Shown in pieces: positions 26,473 through 33,736 of a stretch of DNA of 64,000 nt. The notes under the pieces are model-generated. The model worked only from the letters and a program-made list of their open reading frames with translations. It searched no databases and had not been told where the DNA came from. The position numbers and the translations under genes are program-made. The stretch spans positions 89,117 to 153,116 of the forward strand of contig JAGQYM010000002.1 in the NCBI GenBank assembly GCA_020436085.1, written 5' to 3'. This DNA comes from Cyclobacteriaceae bacterium (GTDB lineage Bacteria; Bacteroidota; Bacteroidia; Cytophagales; Cyclobacteriaceae). Numbering within the stretch: the first letter of the stretch is position 1; the number at the start of each line of letters is the position of its first letter.

Positions 26473-26504
26473 CAAATCTCAGGTTTTGAAAAGTTGCTCT
26501 TCAA
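26473..26504 (-). promoter_or_regulatory. Probable promoter of the FG-GAP gene
   Basis: The minus strand has TTG (26504-26502), a 21-base spacer and GAGATTTG (26480-26473), seven of eight matches to TAnnTTTG, 19 bases before the ATG. Confidence 0.35.
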
Positions 26505-26509
26505 TAACG

Positions 26510-26536
26510 TTGGTCGCTTACCACCTGTTATCTTCG
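26510..26536 (+). promoter_or_regulatory. Probable promoter of murF
   Basis: TTG (26510-26512), a 16-base spacer and TATCTTCG (26529-26536), seven of eight matches to TAnnTTTG, lie 42 bases before the murF ATG and diverge from the FG-GAP gene promoter. Confidence 0.3.
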
Positions 26537-26578
26537 TCTTGCAAGATACAGTGATTATAATCATTGGCCTGAGAATTT

Positions 26579-27868
26579 ATGAGCGCAGCGATCGAAAACC
26601 TTTATGATAAATTCAAAAAATCCGGAAGCGTGTCTACCGACACGAGGCAAATCACCCGAGGTTCGGTATTCTTTGCGTTGCGTGGTGACAAATTCAATGG
26701 CAATGAGTTCGCGCATGACGCATTGGAGAAAGGTGCTGCTTATGCTGTAATCGATGAAGCGGATCAGGCAAGAAATGACAAGTACATTGTTGTTGATGAT
26801 GTTCTCACTTCACTTCAGCAACTTGCACGACATCATCGAGATCGGTTAAGTATTCCCGTCATTGGGCTCACGGGTTCAAATGGAAAAACTACCAGTAAGG
26901 AATTGGTAAATGCCGTTTTGTCCAGCAAGTACAAGGTACTGGCAACAAAAGGAAATCTTAACAATCATATCGGAGTGCCGTTGACTGTGCTGTCAATAGA
27001 TTCGTCTGTTGAGATTGCAGTGATTGAAATGGGCGCGAATCATGTTGGGGAGATTGCTAGTTTGTGTGCGATCGCAAATCCAACACACGGATTTATAACA
27101 AACATTGGAAAAGCACATATTGGGACGTTTGGAGGATTTGAGAACATTATTCGTGGGAAGTCTGAGCTGTACCAGCATCTGAGGAATAGCAAAGGCATAG
27201 TTTGGATCAATTCGAAAGACAATATTCTTTCTAGCATGGCCAAGCGGTTTGACAACCCGCTGTTCTATCCAGTGAAAGGAGACTACTATCATTGCGAGAT
27301 GGTATCTGCCGATCCTTTTGTCAAGTTGAGAACAGAGACTGGGGAAGAAATTTTGTCAAACCTGATCGGTGCTTATAATTTTGACAACATTGCCGTGGCC
27401 CTGGCGATTGGAAAATTTTTCAATGTGCCGACTGCGGATTCAAAAGCAGCAATCGAAAATTATCGACCCGCCAACATGCGTTCTCAAGTTGTGAATAAGG
27501 GAACCAATACAATCATTCTGGATGCATACAATGCCAACCCCAGTTCGATGGAGGTAGCGCTGCGAAACCTTGCTCAAATGAAAGGAAAAAGAAAAGTGGC
27601 GATCGTGGGAGATATGTATGAACTGGAGGGGGAGAGTGAAAAAGAACATGTGAGAATTGGTGAGCTCATAAAGGAACTTGGAATAGAAGAAGGATTGTTG
27701 TGTGGCAAACTGATTCGATCGGCTCAAGCTGTAAATCATTCCTTGAAATATTTTGAAGATAAGACGCAGCTGGCAGATTACTTAAAAGCAAACCCCATAG
27801 ATGATGCCACAATTTTGGTGAAGGCATCAAGGGGAATGGCACTGGAAACAATTGTGGATGTACTTTAA
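26579..27868 (+). CDS. murF: UDP-N-acetylmuramoyl-tripeptide–D-alanyl-D-alanine ligase
   Basis: MurF adds D-Ala-D-Ala to the UDP-MurNAc-tripeptide in cytoplasmic peptidoglycan synthesis. The 429 residues hold the Mur N-domain start SVSTDTRQITRGSVFFALRG, the ATP loop LTGSNGKTT (about 97-105), GNLNNHIGVPLT, EMGANHVGEI and the C-domain DAYNANPSSM. It is a complete, typical-length MurF. It lies apart from a dcw cluster and is followed 15 bases later by a DUF2461 gene. Confidence 0.95.
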   Translation: MSAAIENLYDKFKKSGSVSTDTRQITRGSVFFALRGDKFNGNEFAHDALEKGAAYAVIDEADQARNDKYIVVDDVLTSLQQLARHHRDRLSIPVIGLTGSNGKTTSKELVNAVLSSKYKVLATKGNLNNHIGVPLTVLSIDSSVEIAVIEMGANHVGEIASLCAIANPTHGFITNIGKAHIGTFGGFENIIRGKSELYQHLRNSKGIVWINSKDNILSSMAKRFDNPLFYPVKGDYYHCEMVSADPFVKLRTETGEEILSNLIGAYNFDNIAVALAIGKFFNVPTADSKAAIENYRPANMRSQVVNKGTNTIILDAYNANPSSMEVALRNLAQMKGKRKVAIVGDMYELEGESEKEHVRIGELIKELGIEEGLLCGKLIRSAQAVNHSLKYFEDKTQLADYLKANPIDDATILVKASRGMALETIVDVL

Positions 27869-27883
27869 TCAAATCAACTTCAT

Positions 27884-28546
27884 ATGGACTTCTCTAAAAT
27901 CCTGAAATTTCTAAAATCGCTTTCGAAGAATAACAACCGTGATTGGTTTGAAAAGAACAAGCCGGTTTATCAGGAATGCAAATCGATGTTTGATGATTTT
28001 CTTGCCGGACTGCTAAAAGAGATTGCGAAGTTTGATAAGTCCATGGCGGCACTTGACCCCAAAAAACTGGCTTTCCGGATTTATCGGGACGTAAGGTTTA
28101 GTAAAGATAAGCGACCCTATAAAGTGAACATGGGCGCGGGTTTTTCGCCCGCTGGAAAGATGATTCAGGAGCCTGGCTACTACATTCACATCGAACCAGG
28201 CGATAAAAGTTTTGTTGCAGGAGGAATGTACATGCCGGAGCCAGCATATCTCGGTAAGATTAGACAAGAGATTGACTACAATTTCAAGGCGTTTGAGAAA
28301 ATTCTCAAGGACAAGAAATTCAAATCCATGTTTGGCGAGTTAGATGATTTTGACAAACTCAAAACTGCCCCTAAAGGCTATCCGAAAGATCATCCGCATC
28401 TCGAATTGTTGAAGCATAAGAGCTATATCGTTTCTCATTACTTCACTGACAAAGAAGTTGCAGATAAGAACTTCACCAAGAAAGTAGCAGAAGCTTGTAA
28501 AGCCTTGAAACCTCTCAATGATTTTCTAAGAGTCGCGATTTCATAA
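27884..28546 (+). CDS. DUF2461 domain protein
   Basis: The 220-residue cytoplasmic protein matches the DUF2461/TIGR02453 family: FLKSLSKNNNRDWFEKNKPVY at the start (LKSLSKNNNRDWFEKN), FRIYRDVRFSKDKRPYK, GFSPAGKM, and a GGMYMPEP segment. The family is widespread but has no assigned reaction. It sits 15 bases after murF, so co-transcription is likely. Confidence 0.88.
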   Translation: MDFSKILKFLKSLSKNNNRDWFEKNKPVYQECKSMFDDFLAGLLKEIAKFDKSMAALDPKKLAFRIYRDVRFSKDKRPYKVNMGAGFSPAGKMIQEPGYYIHIEPGDKSFVAGGMYMPEPAYLGKIRQEIDYNFKAFEKILKDKKFKSMFGELDDFDKLKTAPKGYPKDHPHLELLKHKSYIVSHYFTDKEVADKNFTKKVAEACKALKPLNDFLRVAIS

Positions 28547-28572
28547 GTTTTTTACTGATAAAATTTGTTAAG

Positions 28573-28595
28573 TTGGAGGTTATTCTGTCCTCCAA
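28573..28595 (+). promoter_or_regulatory. Hairpin abutting the start codon of the histidine kinase gene
   Basis: A perfect 7-bp inverted repeat TTGGAGG (28573-28579) / CCTCCAA (28589-28595) with a 9-base loop ends on the A of the ATG. The left arm contains GGAGG, the only strong Shine-Dalgarno-like string nearby, so the arm is paired with the bases before the start codon. Confidence 0.45.
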
Positions 28596-29878
28596 TGTCT
28601 GTAGATGAGCTGTCTTTCGAAGAGCCTGAAGCGCTCTACGAATCGAAACGAAATGCCCTCTTGCGGCATATGTCAATTGTAGTAATGGTCGTTTCGGCCC
28701 TCTACTCTTCAATGACCTTAATCTTCGATGTTTCGATTCCAACAATACTATTCATCGGCACTTTCGCAGGGGGTGCGATTGCTTTTGGTCTGAACCACCT
28801 TGGGTATCACAACCTTTCCAAAATACTGGGCTTATCCATTGTTAACGGAATGGTGTTCATGGCCGCTTCTTCTGAAAGTCTTGAGACCAATATTTTTGTC
28901 TACTTCGGGGCCACAGCGCTGGCTGCCATGGTAATATTCGGACACCGTGATCGATGGAAAGGACTTGTGTTCGTTTTAATGTCTACAGCCTGTTACCTCT
29001 CGTTAATTTTTTTCGATTTGAAGATTTTGCCCTATCGCGATTTCTCCTCAGAGGAAGTCAAAACTTTCTTTGTCATCAATGTGACGGTGTACACTTACGT
29101 TTGCGTTTATATTTTGTGGACATTGTTGAGAACAAACTATTTGTCTGAAAGAGTGCTACAGGAGCGTAATGAAAGAATAAAGATTCAAAATAGCGAACTG
29201 GTGAAGGCCAATGCGGAGCTGGACCGGTTTATGTACAGCACCTCACATGATATGCGCGCGCCATTGAGTTCGCTCACTGGATTGATTAAGCTCTCTGAAA
29301 TATCACCAGATCCGACTGAAGTCAGAAGTCTCATTAAGTTGATGAAAGGAAGCGTTCGTAACCTGGAAAAATTTACCCTTGACATCACTGATCATTATCG
29401 AAATGCAAAAACTGAAGTGGTAGTCGCAGATGTAGATTTAAAACACCTGGTCGATGAAGTGATAAAAGATCTGTCGTTCCTGGATACTTCAAATGAGATG
29501 GAATTTCAGGTCGATATTCCTGATGACACGACAATTCAAACAGATGTCAGCAGGCTACAAGTGGTGCTGAGTAACATTGTATCCAACTCGATAAAATATC
29601 AGAAGCCACAAGATGAACCATCTCGGATCAAAATCTCGTATTTCAAAAAAGCTGATCGACATGTGATAGAAGTTGAGGACAATGGTGTGGGAATAGAGCA
29701 GGAGCACCTGGATAAAGTATTTGATATGTTTTATCGGGCCTCATCCTCCTCGAAGGGTTCTGGGTTGGGGCTTTATATCGTAAAGGAAACCATGGGCAAA
29801 TTGGGTGGTAATATTTACGCTCGTTCTGTATACGGGCTAGGGACCACCATCGTACTAGAGCTGCCTTCGGCTGGGTGA
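28595..29878 (+). CDS. Membrane sensor histidine kinase
   Basis: The 427-residue protein (ATG at 28595, MSVDELSFEEPEA) has about six membrane helices in residues 35-190 with little periplasmic sequence, a short coiled coil (about 190-215), then a HisKA-type dimerisation domain with the phosphoacceptor H218 in SHDMRAPLSSL, and a full HATPase domain with N box NIVSNSIKYQ, G1 DNGVGI, F box VFDMFYRA and G2 GSGLGLYIV. No response regulator is adjacent, so it is an orphan kinase by context. The signal is unknown. The open frame from 28565 adds ten residues through a hairpin and is unlikely to be used. Confidence 0.88.
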   Translation: MSVDELSFEEPEALYESKRNALLRHMSIVVMVVSALYSSMTLIFDVSIPTILFIGTFAGGAIAFGLNHLGYHNLSKILGLSIVNGMVFMAASSESLETNIFVYFGATALAAMVIFGHRDRWKGLVFVLMSTACYLSLIFFDLKILPYRDFSSEEVKTFFVINVTVYTYVCVYILWTLLRTNYLSERVLQERNERIKIQNSELVKANAELDRFMYSTSHDMRAPLSSLTGLIKLSEISPDPTEVRSLIKLMKGSVRNLEKFTLDITDHYRNAKTEVVVADVDLKHLVDEVIKDLSFLDTSNEMEFQVDIPDDTTIQTDVSRLQVVLSNIVSNSIKYQKPQDEPSRIKISYFKKADRHVIEVEDNGVGIEQEHLDKVFDMFYRASSSSKGSGLGLYIVKETMGKLGGNIYARSVYGLGTTIVLELPSAG

Positions 29879-29916
29879 ATTAGGGTAACCAGGTTTAATA
29901 CTTCAAATCCTCCGAC

Positions 29917-29924
29917 TATCTTTG
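29917..29924 (+). promoter_or_regulatory. -7 element for glyS
   Basis: TATCTTTG is an exact match, ending only 6 bases before the ATG at 29931, so a leaderless or almost leaderless transcript is predicted. Confidence 0.6.
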
Positions 29925-29930
29925 CGCCTT

Positions 29931-31475
29931 ATGGCGAATTCAGACGACAATCTTTTGAAAAAAGTTATTGCTCATGCTAAGGAGTATGGGTTTGTTTTTC
30001 CTTCCAGCGAAATATATGATGGACTTGCAGCCGCTTACGACTACGGTCAGAACGGGGTGGAGTTAAAAAACAACATCAAGGAATACTGGTGGAAGTTCAT
30101 GACCCAGTTGCATGAAAACATTGTAGGAATTGATGCTGCCATTTTTATGCATCCGACCACATGGAAAGCTTCCGGCCACGTGGATGCATTCAATGATCCC
30201 CTTATTGACAACAAGGATTCTAAAAAGAGATACCGTGCAGATGTGCTGATAGAGGATGCCATCGCTAAGATTGAGGATAAGATCAATAAGGAGGTTGACA
30301 AAGCAGCCAAGCGATTTGGCGATTCATTTGATCGCGAAATGTACCTAACCACCAATCCCAGAGTGGTTGAATATCAGAAGAAGGCCGATGAAATCAACCA
30401 ACGCATGAAAGATGCGATTGAAAAATCGGATTTGGCATCGCTACGTCAGTTGATTATTGATCTTGAAATCGCAGATCCAATCTCTGGTTCGCGCAATTGG
30501 ACAGAAGTGCGTCAGTTTAATTTGATGTTCTCAACTGAACTAGGTTCCGTTGCCGATGAAGCGAGTAAAATCTATCTAAGGCCTGAAACTGCTCAAGGTA
30601 TCTTCGTTAACTTCTTGAATGTGCAGAAAACAGGGCGAATGAAAATTCCTTTTGGCATTGCGCAGATAGGAAAGGCATTTCGAAATGAGATTATCGCTCG
30701 CCAATTCATTTTCAGAATGCGCGAGTTTGAACAAATGGAAATGCAATTCTTTGTGAAGCCCGGTGAGGAAATGAAATGGTATGAGTTCTGGAAAGAAAAG
30801 AGAATAAAATGGCATAAGGTGCTTGGCCTTGGCGATGATAACTACCGCTTCCACGATCACCTGAACCTGGCACACTACGCAAACGCTGCTTGCGACATTC
30901 AATTTAACTTCCCTATGGGTTTCAAAGAATTGGAGGGAATACACTCGCGCACTGACTTTGATTTAAAAAATCACGAAAAATATTCTGGCAAGAAGTTGCA
31001 GTACTTTGACACGGAAGATAACAAGAGCTACATTCCATATGTAGTAGAAACATCGATTGGCTTGGATAGAATGTTTTTAGCAATTCTCTCCAACTCGTAT
31101 ACTGAGGAGAAGTTGGAAGATGGGAGTGAAAGGACTGTTCTAAGAATTCCAGCTCCGCTGGCACCTTGCAAGGTTGCAATCCTGCCGTTGGTTAAAAAAG
31201 ACGGGTTACCAGAGAAATCAGAGGAGATCATGAAGGAGCTGAGAATGGACTTCAAATGTTACTACGAGGATAAGGATACAATCGGCAAGCGATATAGGAG
31301 GATGGATGCGATTGGAACGCCTTACTGTATAACGGTTGACCATCAAACAATGAGCGACAATACCGTTACGCTTCGCCATCGTGATACTATGGAGCAAGAA
31401 AGACTTGCGATATCAGCATTAACATCAAAACTGCAGGAGTCTGTTTCGATGAGTTCATTGCTGAATAAAATTTAA
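29931..31475 (+). CDS. glyS: Glycyl-tRNA synthetase, single-chain (eukaryote/archaea-like) type
   Basis: The enzyme charges tRNA-Gly. The 514-residue class II synthetase has YGFVFPSSEIYDGLAAAYDYG at the start (KEYGFVFPSSEIYDG), the motif-2-like FRNEIIARQFIFRMREFEQME region, FDTEDNKSYIPYVVETSIGLDR as motif 3 (SYIPYVVETSIGLDR), and a C-terminal anticodon-binding domain from about 415. It is the alpha-2 homodimer type, not the alpha/beta GlyQ–GlyS form; this is usual in Bacteroidota. ATG at 29931 is chosen over the TTG at 29922 because the -7 promoter box overlaps the latter. The MtfA-like gene follows after 9 bases. Confidence 0.95.
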   Translation: MANSDDNLLKKVIAHAKEYGFVFPSSEIYDGLAAAYDYGQNGVELKNNIKEYWWKFMTQLHENIVGIDAAIFMHPTTWKASGHVDAFNDPLIDNKDSKKRYRADVLIEDAIAKIEDKINKEVDKAAKRFGDSFDREMYLTTNPRVVEYQKKADEINQRMKDAIEKSDLASLRQLIIDLEIADPISGSRNWTEVRQFNLMFSTELGSVADEASKIYLRPETAQGIFVNFLNVQKTGRMKIPFGIAQIGKAFRNEIIARQFIFRMREFEQMEMQFFVKPGEEMKWYEFWKEKRIKWHKVLGLGDDNYRFHDHLNLAHYANAACDIQFNFPMGFKELEGIHSRTDFDLKNHEKYSGKKLQYFDTEDNKSYIPYVVETSIGLDRMFLAILSNSYTEEKLEDGSERTVLRIPAPLAPCKVAILPLVKKDGLPEKSEEIMKELRMDFKCYYEDKDTIGKRYRRMDAIGTPYCITVDHQTMSDNTVTLRHRDTMEQERLAISALTSKLQESVSMSSLLNKI

Positions 31476-31484
31476 GATCTAAAC

Positions 31485-32285
31485 GTGTTTTTATTCTTCT
31501 TTTCTATCGTTGTGCTGATGGTGTTGTTTGCAGCGACTCACGAGCAGCGATGGTTTAAGAAGATTCTTTTTTACTACTTCCCGCAGTACCTGAGGCCTAT
31601 CAGCCATAAGCTTAAGCCGATCAATATTTATTTTAATCAGCTGACGCCCGAGATGCGAAAGGATTTTAATTGGCGAGCGTATTATTTCCTGGATACGACC
31701 AACATTGAGTTCAGGCATTTCAATCCAACTCATTTGATCAACTTCAATGCTGTACGGTATCTTATTGCTTCGGTAGCAACTCAGATGACTTTGTTTCTCA
31801 CAGAAGATTGTTTCGATGCATTCAACAGAATTATATTTTATCCGGATACCTATTATTCACCACTCACTGGGAAATATCATAAAGGAGAGACTAATCCGGG
31901 TGCGGGCCTAATCATACTTTCGTGGGAAAGTTTTAAGTCTGGATTTCAACGAGAGAATGATGGGGTGAATTTGCTGATCCATGAGTTCGCACATGCGCTT
32001 TGGCTGGAAAACAAATTGTATGACTACGAGATTTTTTCGGAACCGGCTTTCAAAAATTATGAACGAATTGCTGGGCAGTATTTCTCGGAATTCGGTGAAC
32101 AGTCCAATTTCCTCAGACGGTATGCATATAAAAACAAAGAAGAATTCTTCGCAGTAGTAGTCGAGAATTTTTTTGAAAGGCCTCATGAGTTTAAAAAGGA
32201 GCTTCCTAATTTGTACACCAGTGTGGCAGCACTATTTAATCAGGATCCCACGATGTATGTAAACAGAGGGTATTTTCCCGCCTAA
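31485..32285 (+). CDS. MtfA-like zinc-dependent peptidase
   Basis: The 266-residue protein starts at GTG 31485 with an N-terminal membrane helix (about 2-17). It contains the zinc motif HEFAH in NLLIHEFAHALWLEN near residue 165 and a downstream glutamate segment NKEEFFAVVVENFFERP, both as in the MtfA (M90) peptidase family. E. coli MtfA is soluble and binds the Mlc repressor; this one is membrane-anchored, so the same partner should not be assumed. It follows glyS by 9 bases and precedes dgt by 8, so the three are likely co-transcribed. Confidence 0.8.
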   Translation: MFLFFFSIVVLMVLFAATHEQRWFKKILFYYFPQYLRPISHKLKPINIYFNQLTPEMRKDFNWRAYYFLDTTNIEFRHFNPTHLINFNAVRYLIASVATQMTLFLTEDCFDAFNRIIFYPDTYYSPLTGKYHKGETNPGAGLIILSWESFKSGFQRENDGVNLLIHEFAHALWLENKLYDYEIFSEPAFKNYERIAGQYFSEFGEQSNFLRRYAYKNKEEFFAVVVENFFERPHEFKKELPNLYTSVAALFNQDPTMYVNRGYFPA

Positions 32286-32293
32286 AATATTTT

Positions 32294-33619
32294 ATGCACT
32301 GGTCGTCTTTATTGTCATCGCAGAGAATTGGTTCCGCTAAAACGGCCACAGGAAACTTCCGCAGTGCTTTTGAGCAGGATTATGATCGTATCATTTTTTC
32401 ACATCCCTTTCGAAGACTACAAGACAAGACACAGGTTCATCCTTTGCCGGAACATGATTTTGTTCACACACGGCTTACGCATAGCCTCGAAGTGTCAAGT
32501 GTAGGTCGGTCTTTAGGGAAAAAAGCGGGTGAAGTTGTTCTAGGCCGGCACAATGATTTGGCCGAGCACACACCTTTTGACTTTGGTGCGATAGTAGCAG
32601 CAGCATCGTTAGCCCATGATTTGGGCAACCCACCCTTTGGGCATTCTGGAGAGGATGGCATTTCAGATTTTTTTATTCATCATCCCGTAGGTCAATCATT
32701 TCAGAAGCTGGTAACCGAAAATGAATGGGCCGATCTGATTCAGTTTGAAGGAAATGCCCAAGGATTTAGAATACTGAACAAGAATCAATACAAAGGACTT
32801 CATCTCACTTACGCGACACTCGGAGCTTTTACAAAGTACCCATGCCCCGCACGATTTGAAGGTAGAGATCGTAAGAGGAAGAGCCAGAAGAAATACGGGT
32901 ACTTTCAAACTGAGGCCAAGATTTTTGAGGACGTTGCGACTCAACTACAGCTCAGCGAAGCGACAGCTGGTGTTTGGTCACGCCATCCACTGGCGTTTCT
33001 TGTAGAAGCTGCGGATGATATTTGCTACAATATCATTGACTTGGAAGATGGATGTCGGCTGGGGCTTGTCAGCTTTGACGATACCGTGGAGCTCCTTGCC
33101 GGAATTTTGAAAGAGAGTTTTGACGAGGCCAAGCTCTCGCTCATACCCGGTCAGGATGAAAAGATCGGAGTACTTCGGGCGTTGGCTATTGGCAAGTTGA
33201 TCGATGAGTGCGCTAACGTGTTTGTTGAAAATGAATCGGATATTCTCGATAGTAAATTCGATCAGGCATTGACGGATCATTGCATGTCGGCAGTTGCGCT
33301 TAACGAGATTTCAAAAATCTCGATTGAAAAAATTTATCGTGCGCGACACGTGGTGGAAATTGAGTCGGCTGGCTACGAGGTTCTTCCTGGTTTGATGGAA
33401 GAATTTTCTCAGGCTGGTAGAGTCCACCTGGACGGCAACGCCTCGAAGAAGTTTCAAAATCTGATGAGACTGCTGCCACCCGAGGTGCGAGCAAGTATCG
33501 ATCAATGCGATGGTTCTCATTATTTGATGTTGAGAAATATGATCGATTTCATTTCCGGAATGACCGATAGGCACGCCATTTCTACCTACCGGAAAATCAA
33601 GGGTATCGCCTTGAGCTAG
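32294..33619 (+). CDS. dgt: Deoxyguanosinetriphosphate triphosphohydrolase
   Basis: dGTPase cleaves dGTP to deoxyguanosine and triphosphate and belongs to the HD superfamily. The 441 residues include DYDRIIFSHPFRRLQDKTQV, the HTRLTHSLEV segment (H58, H63), the HD motif AHDLGNPPFGHSGEDG, and EAADDICYNIIDLEDG. Family length is about 440-500, so it is complete. It begins 8 bases after the MtfA-like gene. A short palindrome at 33632-33646 (CGCTGAA / TTCAGCG) follows the stop but lacks a T-tail. Confidence 0.93.
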   Translation: MHWSSLLSSQRIGSAKTATGNFRSAFEQDYDRIIFSHPFRRLQDKTQVHPLPEHDFVHTRLTHSLEVSSVGRSLGKKAGEVVLGRHNDLAEHTPFDFGAIVAAASLAHDLGNPPFGHSGEDGISDFFIHHPVGQSFQKLVTENEWADLIQFEGNAQGFRILNKNQYKGLHLTYATLGAFTKYPCPARFEGRDRKRKSQKKYGYFQTEAKIFEDVATQLQLSEATAGVWSRHPLAFLVEAADDICYNIIDLEDGCRLGLVSFDDTVELLAGILKESFDEAKLSLIPGQDEKIGVLRALAIGKLIDECANVFVENESDILDSKFDQALTDHCMSAVALNEISKISIEKIYRARHVVEIESAGYEVLPGLMEEFSQAGRVHLDGNASKKFQNLMRLLPPEVRASIDQCDGSHYLMLRNMIDFISGMTDRHAISTYRKIKGIALS

Positions 33620-33679
33620 CGCAACCGAATTCGCTGAATTTCAGCGCCTTTCATAATCCATTATTGCCATTTTCACACC

Positions 33680-33708
33680 TTGGGTAACGTCAAAAATCCT
33701 TAGCTTTG
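33680..33708 (+). promoter_or_regulatory. Consensus promoter of the MMPL transporter gene
   Basis: TTG (33680-33682), an 18-base spacer and TAGCTTTG (33701-33708) match both the -33 and -7 elements of the Bacteroidota primary sigma factor. The -7 element ends 28 bases before the ATG. Confidence 0.7.
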
Positions 33709-33736
33709 CCGTTTCATAAAAATTTGAGCTGATTTC

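Noticed and set aside
28560-28567. AAAATTTG as promoter of the histidine kinase gene
   Set aside because: The first fixed T is missing and no TTG was found at the right spacing, so support is too weak to list it as a promoter.
33632-33646. Palindrome CGCTGAA-T-TTCAGCG after dgt as a terminator
   Set aside because: No T-tract follows, and a one-base centre does not leave room for a normal loop; it may be a chance palindrome.
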